From assembly GCA_964472565.1 (NCBI GenBank), contig CAYYNB010000008.1, forward strand, positions 1 through 64,000: DNA of 64,000 bases. The letters run 5' to 3'. Position numbers and translations under genes: made by a program. Below, piece by piece: positions 1-9,170 of this stretch; positions within the stretch are counted from its first letter, which is position 1; the number at the start of each line of letters is the position of its first letter. Under the pieces are notes generated by a model. It did no database searches, was not told where the DNA came from, and worked only from the letters and a program-made list of their open reading frames with translations. This DNA is from DATAMF01 sp964472565 (GTDB lineage Bacteria; Chloroflexota; Anaerolineae; Aggregatilineales; Aggregatilineaceae).

Positions 1-1
1 T

Positions 2-2323
2 ACGCCCGACGCCGCGGCGGAACCAGCGTCGCGCCTGCCGAAAGTACAACGGCAGGAAGAAGAAGCCTTCGCCCTGCCTGACTTTGATATGTTTGCGGAG
101 GAACAGCAGGCCGAACCGGGCCAAATGCCTGATTGGTTGGCCGAAGCTGCCCCGCCGCTCCCACAGGAACAACAGGAAGAACAGCAGCCGGAAGAAGAAG
201 CGTTTCCACTGCCCGATTTTGATATGTTCGCGGACGAGCAGCAAGCCGAACCGGGTCAGATGCCCGATTGGTTGGCCGAGTCTGCGCCACCGAGCGTAAT
301 CGCCCAACCAGAAGACGTGCCCTTCCCTGAAATGGACCTGGACCGGACATTCGAGGAACAGGGCGATGATTTTGTGGAACGGTTCGATCCGCTGATGCCC
401 GATAACTATTCCGCAGCGCAGACTGTCGCCCCGATTTCGGATGACAGCCCGGACTGGCTGCGTGAACTGGGTGATGAAGAACGGCTCCCCCTTCCGGCGG
501 ATCTATTCGGGGGTGAAATGCCAGCCGCGCCGCTCATGGATGAGGGGTTGGACTGGTTACAGGAAATTTCGTCCCTGGATGTCGAGACGCCCGAAGAACC
601 AGAGGTGCGGATGCCGCCGCGTCCACATACCGCGTCTGAGTTTGTGCCGGAGAAACTGGACAGCGGGGATATTGACGCCCTGTTAGGGTTATACCAGCCG
701 CCCATGCCCGAAGTCGAACCGGAACCGGAACCCGAACTGGAAATACCAGAGGAATGGGGCGAACTGCCGCCGGATGAAACGCCGTTTGAAATTACCGGCG
801 TGCCTGATCCGAATGCGGCCCCCCCCATGGAGGGATGGTTCGCCGAAGGGGAACCCGTTGAAACGCTGCCCGGCTTTGATGATCTGTTTGGTGCGGGCGA
901 AGATCAAACGCTGATGGTGCCGCCCGAAGAACTGGCCGCCGCTGCCGCGCAACCGACGCTGCAATCTGAACAAAAACCGGAATGGATGGAAGAATTACGG
1001 CCTTCCGATCTGCCGGTGCCGGTCAAGGTGGCCGGGGTTGAAGTCAGTGTCAAACAGAAAGCGCTAACCGAATTACCGGAACGGGTGCGCGTCTTCCGCG
1101 AAAATGCGCTGTCCGCCATGGACCAACCCGCAGACCTGGCGACACCGGAATCCGGCCCACTGGCGGGAATCGCCGGGGCGCTGCCGCTGGCCGATGCGAT
1201 GCTGACGCAAGAAGACACCGCAGCGCCGATCTCCGAACTGCTGATCACGCCGCAGCAGCAAGCACGCGTCCAACGCCTGCAAAAGCTGCTGGATTTGATG
1301 GCCGCGGAAGAAGAAGAAGCCGGAGAAGGCCGCGAAGTCGGGGAAGAAGAAGCGCCCGCCGCTGCCGTCAAACGGGCACGCCGCGCCACACGCTTTAAAC
1401 CGGATCGCCTGCTGATTGCGGTGCTGATGCTGGTGGCGTTGATCGCGCCGTTTGTAACCGATGTGGTCCATTTTGCGGACGATCCAGCCCAACTGAGCGG
1501 AGATCGAGCCGCCGCCGCGACCTATATTAACAACGCCCTGGTGACTTCAACCGGCCCGACTTATGTGCTGTTCGCCTTTGAATACGGCCCGACTGCCGCC
1601 GGGGAACTCGATCCGCTGGCGGATGCGGTGCTGCGCGATGTGTTCGCGCGGGGCGGTGTGCCGCTGATCATCAGCACCGATCCGGCAGGGCTGTTCCACG
1701 CGCAGTCGGTATTGGGGGCGTTGGATGACGATACGCTGCTGCTGAACGCACGCGGTCAGGGCGAAACGGCACTCGAACCGGGCGAAGATTATGTGATCCT
1801 GAGCTACCTGGCCGGGGATGCGATTGGGGTGCGTTCGCTGCGCGATGAAGTCGAAACGGATGAGGATGACGTGATCCACCCGGCGTTTGACAGCGATATT
1901 CGCGGCGAAAATACGAACCTGGCAATTCGCAGCATCCGCGATGTGGCGCTGGTGGTGGTGGTCGGCGAAGAAAGCGAAGATGTGCGAAACTGGGCGGAGC
2001 AGCTTGATGGCATACGCGTGCCCAAGATCGCGCTGGTGTCGGCTGCCGCCGAACCGCTGGCGCTGCCCTACGTGGATACGGGCGCGTATGGCGGGTATCT
2101 GGCCGGGTATCGTGATGTCGTGGCCTACTACGACTATCTCGATACGCGCGGGCCGGTGCTGCACGAACCGTATGAAGTGCCTGACAAGATCAACTTCGAT
2201 CTGCCGAATCCCGACGAGGCCCGCTGGCACAGCATCGCGCTGGGGGCGGCAGCGGCGGCAGGGTTGATCGCGCTGGGTATGGTCCTGAATCTGCTCCGAG
2301 CGCTGGTACGGAGGGGGCGTTGA
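2..2323 (+). CDS. Membrane-anchored protein with repeated Trp motifs, 5' partial
   Basis: The frame is open from base 2, so the true start lies upstream of the window; the first ATG at 89 is probably internal. The N-terminal half is acidic and Pro/Glu-rich. It carries two near-identical repeats (about 62-155 and 198-284) built on LPDFDMFA and MPDWLAE. The same (P)(D/E)W(L/M)xE core recurs as SPDWLREL, LDWLQEI and PEWMEEL. A basic stretch then leads into a membrane segment (about 1404-1466). A roughly 250-residue extracytoplasmic domain with alternating hydrophobic strands follows, then a second membrane segment (about 2233-2305) and an Arg-rich end. The next gene starts inside its stop codon, so the two are translationally coupled. 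I recognise no family. The repeated Trp motifs look like protein-docking sites, which is inference only. Confidence 0.85.
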   Translation, partial: TPDAAAEPASRLPKVQRQEEEAFALPDFDMFAEEQQAEPGQMPDWLAEAAPPLPQEQQEEQQPEEEAFPLPDFDMFADEQQAEPGQMPDWLAESAPPSVIAQPEDVPFPEMDLDRTFEEQGDDFVERFDPLMPDNYSAAQTVAPISDDSPDWLRELGDEERLPLPADLFGGEMPAAPLMDEGLDWLQEISSLDVETPEEPEVRMPPRPHTASEFVPEKLDSGDIDALLGLYQPPMPEVEPEPEPELEIPEEWGELPPDETPFEITGVPDPNAAPPMEGWFAEGEPVETLPGFDDLFGAGEDQTLMVPPEELAAAAAQPTLQSEQKPEWMEELRPSDLPVPVKVAGVEVSVKQKALTELPERVRVFRENALSAMDQPADLATPESGPLAGIAGALPLADAMLTQEDTAAPISELLITPQQQARVQRLQKLLDLMAAEEEEAGEGREVGEEEAPAAAVKRARRATRFKPDRLLIAVLMLVALIAPFVTDVVHFADDPAQLSGDRAAAATYINNALVTSTGPTYVLFAFEYGPTAAGELDPLADAVLRDVFARGGVPLIISTDPAGLFHAQSVLGALDDDTLLLNARGQGETALEPGEDYVILSYLAGDAIGVRSLRDEVETDEDDVIHPAFDSDIRGENTNLAIRSIRDVALVVVVGEESEDVRNWAEQLDGIRVPKIALVSAAAEPLALPYVDTGAYGGYLAGYRDVVAYYDYLDTRGPVLHEPYEVPDKINFDLPNPDEARWHSIALGAAAAAGLIALGMVLNLLRALVRRGR

Positions 2324-2997
2324 CTCCTGATACGCTTGACCTGGTAATGGGGTGGGCCTCGCTGGTGCTCACCCTGATGGTGTTCAGCTATATTCTGGGC
2401 GACAATGCCCTATACCGTATAGCCGTGCATATTCTGATCGGCGCGGCGGCGGCCTATGTCGCCATTGTGGCCACCGAAAGCATCCTGGTTCCGTGGCTGA
2501 ACGATACCGTGCTGGCGAAACAAGGGGATCGCAGCGATGAAGCAATGACCGCGATCCGGGTATTTGGTGCGGTACCGTTCCTGATTGGTGCGCTGCTGCT
2601 GCTCAAGTCGTCGCCCCGGCTGGCCCCGGTGGGCAACCTGGGCATGGCGTTTCTGATCGGCGTGGGGGTGGCTGTGGCGATTGTGGGAACCATCGCGGGG
2701 ACACTGATCCCACTGGCGCGTGACTCAGGTGAAATGCTGGGCGATGAAGCCGTGGATGGCATTATCATGCTGATCGGGGTGATCACGACGCTGATTTACT
2801 TCCAGTATATTGCCGTGCAGCGGGGCGGCGAAGTCCAGCGGGCGCGCCCGGTGCGAATTCTGAGCGCGATAGGCCAACTGTTCATTACGATTGCGCTTGG
2901 CGCGTTATACGGCGGGATCATGCTGACCAGCCTGACGATTTTTAGCGGCGTGGTTCGCCAGCAACTTGAATTCATCCTCGACAAGGTAGGGGGATGA
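2320..2997 (+). CDS. Polytopic membrane protein of unknown function
   Basis: A 225-residue protein with about six hydrophobic segments and short loops; no charged catalytic motif stands out. The start is TTG at 2320, preceded by GGAGGGGG and overlapping the TGA of the previous gene, which indicates translational coupling. The following MutL-like gene begins one base after its stop. It is conserved in layout with a membrane protein before it and an ASKHA ATPase after it, so it may form the membrane part of the same complex. I cannot assign a family. Confidence 0.85.
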   Translation: MTPDTLDLVMGWASLVLTLMVFSYILGDNALYRIAVHILIGAAAAYVAIVATESILVPWLNDTVLAKQGDRSDEAMTAIRVFGAVPFLIGALLLLKSSPRLAPVGNLGMAFLIGVGVAVAIVGTIAGTLIPLARDSGEMLGDEAVDGIIMLIGVITTLIYFQYIAVQRGGEVQRARPVRILSAIGQLFITIALGALYGGIMLTSLTIFSGVVRQQLEFILDKVGG

Positions 2998-2998
2998 G

Positions 2999-4810
2999 AT
3001 GTCCTCTTTTGATCACATTAATTCCATCCTGGTAGCCGATATTGGCAACGTGCATACGCGGCTGGTCCTGATCGATATTGTGGAAGGCCAGTATAAACTG
3101 GTGGCGTCGGCGCGATCGCGTACCACCGCCGAACCGCCGCTGGGCAGCGCCAGCCTGGGCATCGAACACGCGGCGCAGCACCTCACATCGCTGATCGGGC
3201 GGCGGCTGCTCGGCCCCAGCGCGGAGCAGATGTTCCAGATTCCTGAAACGAACGGGCACGGAGTCGATGAATTTCTGGCGACCAGCAGCGCGGGCCGCCC
3301 GATGCGCGTCTTTTTGATCGGCCTGACGCCCGAAATCAGCATCGGCAGCGCGCGGCGCGCCCTGGCGGGCAGTTATGTCACCATCACCGACATGCTCAAC
3401 CCGGACGACGTACGCAGCGAAGAAGAACAGATCAACGCCATCCTGAGCGGCGATCCTGACCTGATTTTTATTGTCGGGGGGACCGACGACGGCGCGGAAG
3501 ATTTAGTGCTGAATATGGTGCAGACCGTCGCTACGGCGCTGTCACTCGTCCGGCGCGGGCGCATCCCCAGCGTGTTGTTCGCGGGCAACCAGTCCCTGAA
3601 AGCGCGCGTGAATGATTTGATTTCACCGATCACCGACATCTTTTTCGCGAAAAATGTGCGCCCCAGCCTGCACGATGAGCAGTTATTCCCGGCGCAGATC
3701 GAACTCGCGCTGGTGTATGATGATTATCGCAGCAAAAGCCAGGGCGGTTTTGCCGATATAGGCCGGCACAGCCAGGTGGGCGTCGTGCCGACCACGCAGG
3801 GTTATATCAGCGCGATCCGCTATATGAGCGAACTGCCGCAAAAAGGGATCGGCCCGCTGTATGTCGATGTCGGCAGCGCGAACAGTGTGCTGGTGGGCAG
3901 TGTGCGCCGCGAAACCAAATTCAGCATCCAGACCGATCTGGGTTTGGGGCAGCATATGGTCAGCGCGCTGGAAAAGGTCAAACTAGAAAACGTGCTGCGC
4001 TGGCTGCCCTTCGACATCACGCCCGATGATCTGTGGGATTATGCGTATAACAAGCAGCTTCGCCCCGCGACCGTGCCGAACACATCCGAAGAACTGATGA
4101 TCGAGCAGGCGCTCGGACGCGAGATCGTGCGGATGATGATGGCTAACGTGCGCGAAAGCTGGGGATTGGGCGAAGGCGTGCTGCTGCCCGACTTCCAGCC
4201 GATCATCGCGGCGGGCGCAATTCTGACCGAAGCGCAGCATCCCGGCATTTCCGCGCTGCTGCTGCTCGACGCGCTGCAACCGGTGGGCGTGACCGAACTG
4301 TATCTGGACCCGCACAACTTCATTTCGGCGGTGGGCGTAATCGCCTATCTCAAACCGTTGATCACCGTCCAGGCACTCGAATCGGGCGGACTGGTCAGCC
4401 TGGGCACAGCGTTTAACCCGCTGGGCCGGGCGCGGTATGGACAGGAAGCGATGTATATCCAGATTCGTTCCGAAGACGGGCAGGTGATGAACCGCACCGT
4501 ACAGGGTGGCGAAATCTGGATGGCCCCGGTGCTGCCGGGCGTCACGGTGGAATTACGGCTCAAACTGCGGCGCGGCCTGTCGATCAATGGGAAATCCAAA
4601 CTGCGGATGAAAGTCACGGCAGGCGCAGCAGGGATCATCTTTGATGCGCGCGGGCGTCCGCTCGCGATGCCACGTCCGAAAGATCGAGCCGTGCGTTATG
4701 CCAAGTGGCAGCTTGCCATGATGGGGCGTGACGCGCGAACCGCTGAAATCCCCATGCCGCCGTCACCGGATGAGCTGGCGATGCCGGACCTCGAAATGGA
4801 AGGGATGTAA
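2999..4810 (+). CDS. MutL/GlmL-like ASKHA-fold ATPase
   Basis: A 603-residue protein with the actin/Hsp70-type nucleotide-binding signature. The N-terminal phosphate-1 loop is ADIGNVHTR, with a second Asp-Gly loop DVGSANSVLVG near the middle and GGTDDGAED between. The overall layout matches the 'glutamate mutase L' (MutL) family, which sits beside glutamate mutase in clostridia and is thought to be a chaperone or reactivase. No glutamate mutase subunit (GlmE/GlmS) is visible in the window. All neighbours are membrane or surface proteins, so the mutase role is doubtful here. A structural role like the related FtsA/PilM folds is an alternative. The gene is tightly packed in the five-gene run and its ATG follows GGGGGATGAG. 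Confidence 0.8.
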   Translation: MSSFDHINSILVADIGNVHTRLVLIDIVEGQYKLVASARSRTTAEPPLGSASLGIEHAAQHLTSLIGRRLLGPSAEQMFQIPETNGHGVDEFLATSSAGRPMRVFLIGLTPEISIGSARRALAGSYVTITDMLNPDDVRSEEEQINAILSGDPDLIFIVGGTDDGAEDLVLNMVQTVATALSLVRRGRIPSVLFAGNQSLKARVNDLISPITDIFFAKNVRPSLHDEQLFPAQIELALVYDDYRSKSQGGFADIGRHSQVGVVPTTQGYISAIRYMSELPQKGIGPLYVDVGSANSVLVGSVRRETKFSIQTDLGLGQHMVSALEKVKLENVLRWLPFDITPDDLWDYAYNKQLRPATVPNTSEELMIEQALGREIVRMMMANVRESWGLGEGVLLPDFQPIIAAGAILTEAQHPGISALLLLDALQPVGVTELYLDPHNFISAVGVIAYLKPLITVQALESGGLVSLGTAFNPLGRARYGQEAMYIQIRSEDGQVMNRTVQGGEIWMAPVLPGVTVELRLKLRRGLSINGKSKLRMKVTAGAAGIIFDARGRPLAMPRPKDRAVRYAKWQLAMMGRDARTAEIPMPPSPDELAMPDLEMEGM

Positions 4811-4814
4811 AAGG

Positions 4815-5891
4815 ATGCCGTATTATCCTGAAACGACCATTATCCAGGGATTAGCGCGTATCCAGCGGGAGCGGCGGCTGCCCCCGACGGCGGAACCGCG
4901 CCAAACGCACACCATCCAGGGCGCGCCGGTGGACCCGATCCATGTCGTGCTGGAAGGCGATCTGCTGAAGGATTTTAGAATTCTCGACGTGGCGAAACTG
5001 CTCAACATCCGCGACCCGGAATTCGCTACGACGGCCATCACCGCCCAGGTGGGGCGGGTGCAGATCGGGCAGGAACTGGCGCGGCGCGGCAAAGGCAGGC
5101 GGGCGAAAGTGCTGCAAAGCCCGGCGGACGGCGTAATTGTGGGCATCGAAGGCAGCCGGATTATCATGCAGGTGGCCGAACGCAGCATTGAAATTCTGGC
5201 CCGGATTCAGGGCGAGATCATTTCGGCAGAACCGCATGTGGTCAAAATGACAGGCAACGGGGCGCTGATCCAGTGTGCGTGGGGGAACGGCGGCTTCTGC
5301 TACGAGGCTTATCGCTGGCTGCCTGAAGAAGGATTCGTGGGGCTGAGCAAGCTGGATGTGCGCATTTCGGAATACCGGAATGTGGTGATTGTGACCCCGG
5401 AACCGATCAATAAAGGGGATCTGCTGGTCGCGCAGCAGCAGGAAGTCGCCGGGGTGGTGGCACCGAGCATGCCCGCCAACTTGCGCGAATTCGCAATGCA
5501 GCTTAAATTCCCTGTATTACTAACAGAGGGCTTTGGCAGCCGCCGTCCAACAGGTTTGATTTATACGCTGTTGCAGAGTAACATGGGGCGTCAGGCTGCA
5601 TTTGATGCGGTTGTGCCGGATCGGTGGTCGTGGGAACGTCCCGAAATTATGATCCCACTGCCATCGGGGGGCGCACTGCCGCCCACGCCGGTATTGGATA
5701 AAGTGTTAGATTTGGGTTCGCAGGTGCGGATCACCCGCGCCCCCTGGGATGGCCTGATCGGTGAAGTCGTCGATTTCCCGGCAGCGCCACAGGTCGTGGG
5801 GAGTGGGCTGCGACTGCCCAGCGCTAAAATTATGTTGTCCAACGGGCAGGCGGTGATGGTGCCTCTCGCCAACCTTGAGTTACTGGGTTAG
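4815..5891 (+). CDS. Conserved hypothetical protein, possible barrel-sandwich and KOW-like ends
   Basis: 358 residues starting at ATG 4815, four bases after the MutL-like stop and behind AAAAGG. A longer upstream frame would overlap MutL by about 80 bases and is rejected. No signal peptide or membrane helix is seen. Residues about 100-145 (SPADGVIVGIEGSRIIMQV) resemble a small beta-sandwich of the biotinyl/lipoyl carrier type without a lysine hairpin. The last 70 residues contain ITRAPWDGLIGEVVDFP, which is like a KOW or SH3-type strand-turn. Only weak family evidence exists; it is kept as unknown but belongs to the cluster by spacing. Confidence 0.8.
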   Translation: MPYYPETTIIQGLARIQRERRLPPTAEPRQTHTIQGAPVDPIHVVLEGDLLKDFRILDVAKLLNIRDPEFATTAITAQVGRVQIGQELARRGKGRRAKVLQSPADGVIVGIEGSRIIMQVAERSIEILARIQGEIISAEPHVVKMTGNGALIQCAWGNGGFCYEAYRWLPEEGFVGLSKLDVRISEYRNVVIVTPEPINKGDLLVAQQQEVAGVVAPSMPANLREFAMQLKFPVLLTEGFGSRRPTGLIYTLLQSNMGRQAAFDAVVPDRWSWERPEIMIPLPSGGALPPTPVLDKVLDLGSQVRITRAPWDGLIGEVVDFPAAPQVVGSGLRLPSAKIMLSNGQAVMVPLANLELLG

Positions 5892-5923
5892 GATCGCCGC
5901 CCATTCAGCGGAGGAAAAAACTT

Positions 5924-7585
5924 ATGGGTTTCGAAGACCTGGATGATCTGAGCGAACTGGATGAAATTCCCCCATTTGAAGAAGACCTGACTTTACCAGG
6001 CTTCGAGGAACCCGGTGGCGGGGGGGGCGTCAGCCGCACATTCAAGATTATCGGCGCGTTTATGGTGCTGGCAGTAATCGGAGTGGTGGGCGTGCTGGTA
6101 TACGTCTTGCTGCAAGGCGATGACGAGATCAGCAGTTTTGATCAGACCGCCACAAGCATCGCACAGACCAACGCGGCGGTTCAGGTAGCCGCCAACAATA
6201 CCAGCACGGCAGTAATTGAAGCTGTGCAAGCAACGGGGGTCGCCATCCAGACGATGGACGCCCTGAGCACACGGACCGCCGACGCGCTGGCAATTCAGCG
6301 GCAGCAAACGGCCACGCAAGAGGCGCTGAACGCAGTTGCTTCGCAAACCGCAGCCGCCCAAGCGTCACAAACGGCGGCGGCACAGGAAGCGCTGGATAAT
6401 GCAACGGCCACGCAGTACGCCGTCGAGCACCAGATCAGCGGCCAGTTAATGGGCAAGGACAGCCAGCCAGCCCAGGCCGGGATTCCCATCTTCCTGTATA
6501 CGGATAATGGGGATGGCGTTTTTGTAGCCCCGGCAGGCACACCGCCCCCGGTTCCCGAAGTGGTTATCCCGGACGATACCACATCCGAAGTGCCGAGTGT
6601 GGTGCTTCCCGGCGGCGAAGATACCGCCACAGAAGCGACGGCGGAACCCGCTGGCGAAGGAGCCGCGACTGAAGCGGCGGCTGAAGAAAGCATCGCCCCA
6701 ACGTTGATCAACCCCGGACAACCTGTTGCCGGTACGATTACATCGGGCGAACGGCTGGCGTGGGTCTTCACCGGGAACGCGGATGACAGCGTGAGCGTTA
6801 CTGCAACTACCACTGTGGTAGAACTGCAATTGACGCTGCGGCTGGTGGGGCCAGACGGCGCGGAGATCGTGTCGCAGGGTCCGGCAGCCAATGTGACAGT
6901 GGGCACGATGCTGACGGCAGCCGGTGACTACACCATCGAACTGATCAGCGCGGCGGGCGAAGGCGATTACACGCTGGAACTGCAACTGGTGTCAAGCGAG
7001 AGCACATCCGGCGGCGAAATGAGCTACCAGAACACGACGGGGATCGTCCTGGTGGCCCAGACGGCGGGCGAAACGCCGACGCCGACCACCCCGCCCAGCG
7101 ATGCCGACGAACTGTTCAGCACCATCACCACCAATCCCGACGGGACATTCAACTTTGACAATGTGCCCGACGGCACCTATTTCCTGGTGCTTGATCCCAG
7201 TTCGCTCACCCCGGCGCAGTTGGATCAGCTTGGCCTCGAACCGGGCAGTGAGCCGGTGGTATTGCAAGTGATCATCCCTGGCATCGGAGAACCGATCACC
7301 TTTAATCCGGTTGCCACAACCCCGGCGACACTCAGTCCCGAAGACATCAGCGCGACGGAAACCGCGATAGCCACGCGCACCCCGCCCACGCCGACAGCCG
7401 GTGGACCCAGCGCGACGCCGGGTGGGATTGTCACGCTGACGCCAACCGCCGAAGAACTGGCCGATACGGGCGGCTTTGATGGCATGAACCTGGATGGCAG
7501 CAGCGGCCTGACTGTTCTGGCAATTGCCGCCGCCGGTTTGATCGCAGTGGTATTTATTGCCCGCAAACTGCGGACAGCCGCTTAG
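5924..7585 (+). CDS. Surface protein with Cna-B/PPC-like domains and LADTG tail
   Basis: 553 residues with a strong SD (GCGGAGGAAA) before ATG 5924. A short acidic cytoplasmic head is followed by one membrane helix (residues about 40-65). A Thr/Ala/Gln-rich, probably coiled-coil stretch comes next (about 70-165). Then comes a beta-rich region beginning ISGQLMGKDSQPAQAGIPIF and resuming at NPDGTFNFDNVPDGTYFLVL, which reads as one Cna-B/SdrD-like Ig domain. This domain is interrupted by a pre-peptidase C-terminal (PPC)-like module (about 260-365, GQPVAGTITSGERLAWVF). The C-terminus has LADTG (512-516), a spacer, a hydrophobic helix and RKLR, the order of a sortase sorting signal. Having an N-terminal anchor as well is odd. 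No sortase is in view. Confidence 0.8.
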   Translation: MGFEDLDDLSELDEIPPFEEDLTLPGFEEPGGGGGVSRTFKIIGAFMVLAVIGVVGVLVYVLLQGDDEISSFDQTATSIAQTNAAVQVAANNTSTAVIEAVQATGVAIQTMDALSTRTADALAIQRQQTATQEALNAVASQTAAAQASQTAAAQEALDNATATQYAVEHQISGQLMGKDSQPAQAGIPIFLYTDNGDGVFVAPAGTPPPVPEVVIPDDTTSEVPSVVLPGGEDTATEATAEPAGEGAATEAAAEESIAPTLINPGQPVAGTITSGERLAWVFTGNADDSVSVTATTTVVELQLTLRLVGPDGAEIVSQGPAANVTVGTMLTAAGDYTIELISAAGEGDYTLELQLVSSESTSGGEMSYQNTTGIVLVAQTAGETPTPTTPPSDADELFSTITTNPDGTFNFDNVPDGTYFLVLDPSSLTPAQLDQLGLEPGSEPVVLQVIIPGIGEPITFNPVATTPATLSPEDISATETAIATRTPPTPTAGGPSATPGGIVTLTPTAEELADTGGFDGMNLDGSSGLTVLAIAAAGLIAVVFIARKLRTAA

Positions 7586-7590
7586 TCTTC

Positions 7591-7599
7591 TGGTAGAAT
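7591..7599 (+). promoter_or_regulatory. Extended -10 promoter candidate
   Basis: TGGTAGAAT (TG, one base, TAGAAT) lies just after the surface-protein stop and upstream of the AAA/winged-helix gene. No convincing -35 is seen. Called from similarity to other extended -10 sites in this window. Confidence 0.4.
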
Positions 7600-7617
7600 A
7601 GTCTCCAATCGTTTAAT

Positions 7618-7644
7618 GGTAGGGGCCTGCGCATGGCCCCTACC
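7618..7644. repeat. Intergenic palindrome, GTAGGGGC family
   Basis: Perfect 10-base arms GGTAGGGGCC and GGCCCCTACC separated by 7 bases. It has the same GTAGGGGC...GCCCCTAC shape as 56226-56255 and partly 18202-18223. No T-run follows, so it is not a typical terminator. Confidence 0.7.
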
Positions 7645-7672
7645 AATGTATTTTGCCTCCTGAAAGTCTTAC

Positions 7673-9094
7673 ATGAAACACGAACGCTCTATCTTCACTC
7701 GATCTGCGGATGTCCGTGCCATCCTGGATGTGCTGGCGCTGGGGGAACCGGTGACGGTTGTCGGCGTGAGCAACTTCGGAAAATCCACCCTCCTCCGTCA
7801 AATGATGGATGGGCATGTGGCCGACGAATACCAACAGCGCACCGGACACAAAGGCCTGTTTGTCTATATCGACTGCAACCGGATGCTGCAAATGAGCGCG
7901 CAGGGCTTTTATGAGGTCATTTTGCGCGCCGTACTCGAAGCGCTGGCCAAACTCAACATCTATGATCTGCACCAGCATATTGAGTCGTTCTACGAAAAGG
8001 TCGTCGAATCGGCCAGCAGTTTCACGATTCCGCTGGCCTTCAGCAACGCCATTGTCGCCCTGATGGACAGCGATTATGTGGAAGACCTAATTCTGCTGCT
8101 GGATGAGTTCGACGCCGTACTGACCGAGCTGGACGAGCGCGTTTTTCTCAACCTGCGGGCGCTCAAAGATAAGTATGGCGAGATGCTCAATTATGTGACC
8201 GCCACCCTCCGCCCCCTGACTGCGCTTGGCGGGGGCGATGATCTGGCCGAATTTCTCGAACTGTTTGCCACACAAAAATACTGGCTGCAACCCCTCAGCC
8301 CTGACGATGCGACGCACTTTGCGGCGGAAATATTTCGGCTGGCGAACGACCAGTTAGACCCACCCGAACGCGACTATATATTGGAACAGGCGGGCGGACA
8401 TCCGGGCCTGATTCAAGCGGTGGCGCATGTCGTGCTGGAAATCGAGTCGGGTGCGCCCGAAACTTATACCGAACGCGCCCTTAATGTGGCGGGCGATGTG
8501 CTGCAACGGCACCGGCTGGTTCGATCCGAACTCGGCAAGATGTGGAAACAACTGCTGCCTGACGAACGAGACGCGCTGATCCTGGCCTCGACGCGCGGCC
8601 CGGCGGCCCTGGATGAGATGATATTGAGCGATCTGCTGTCGCGCGGGCTGTTGGTGGAGGAACGCGGCGAAATCCGCATATTCGCCACCTTATTTGCGGA
8701 TTATGCCCGCCGTCAGGGATTGATCCGCCAGACGAATCCAGCCGGGGTATGGGTCGATATTGATGCCGGAACGGTGATGGTCGGCAGCGATATGGTTGAA
8801 CCGCTCACCGATCTGGAATACCGGCTGCTGCTGCTGCTCTATGGGCGAATTGACAAAATCTGTGATAAGTATCAGATCGTCGAAGCCGTGTGGGGGCAGG
8901 AATATCTGGGGGAAGTGGACGACGCCCGCATCGAAAAACTCATTAGCCGCCTGCGATCCAAACTGGAAAGTGATCCCGCTCATCCGCAGTTAATCAGCAC
9001 GGTACGAGGGCGGGGCTACAAACTGAACAGCTTCAAACACAATTCGGGTTCGGGGGATGACAGTTTGCCCTCGGTTGAAGACGACTCAGCCTAG
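7673..9094 (+). CDS. AAA/STAND-type ATPase fused to OmpR-type winged-helix domain
   Basis: A 473-residue predicted cytoplasmic protein. The Walker A loop is GVSNFGKST (about residues 30-38) and Walker B is LILLLDEFDAVL (about 139-150), as in archaeal-type or orc1-like AAA ATPases and STAND regulators. A helical middle region follows. The C-terminal 100 residues (from about 358) carry the trans_reg_C fold: LTDLEYRLLLLLYGR, then a recognition helix region around DDARIEKLISRLRSKL, then the wing TVRGRGYKLN. There is no receiver domain, so the ATPase replaces the phosphorelay input. It is separated from the kinase downstream by 170 bases with its own promoter candidate. Probably a nucleotide-gated transcription regulator (inference). 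Confidence 0.85.
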   Translation: MKHERSIFTRSADVRAILDVLALGEPVTVVGVSNFGKSTLLRQMMDGHVADEYQQRTGHKGLFVYIDCNRMLQMSAQGFYEVILRAVLEALAKLNIYDLHQHIESFYEKVVESASSFTIPLAFSNAIVALMDSDYVEDLILLLDEFDAVLTELDERVFLNLRALKDKYGEMLNYVTATLRPLTALGGGDDLAEFLELFATQKYWLQPLSPDDATHFAAEIFRLANDQLDPPERDYILEQAGGHPGLIQAVAHVVLEIESGAPETYTERALNVAGDVLQRHRLVRSELGKMWKQLLPDERDALILASTRGPAALDEMILSDLLSRGLLVEERGEIRIFATLFADYARRQGLIRQTNPAGVWVDIDAGTVMVGSDMVEPLTDLEYRLLLLLYGRIDKICDKYQIVEAVWGQEYLGEVDDARIEKLISRLRSKLESDPAHPQLISTVRGRGYKLNSFKHNSGSGDDSLPSVEDDSA

Positions 9095-9143
9095 TTTGTT
9101 AAGTTAGAGTGTGGTTAGGGGTGATAACGGCGTATTAGGATCG

Positions 9144-9152
9144 TGTTATAGT
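9144..9152 (+). promoter_or_regulatory. Extended -10 promoter candidate for the GAF kinase
   Basis: TGTTATAGT (TG, one base, TATAGT), about 80-115 bases before the candidate starts of the large kinase gene. No -35 match at 17 bases. Confidence 0.4.
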
Positions 9153-9170
9153 GTATAGATAATCTCTATA

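Noticed and set aside
2999..4810. Assigning a role in glutamate fermentation from the MutL similarity
   Set aside because: No mutase subunits or related pathway genes are in view.
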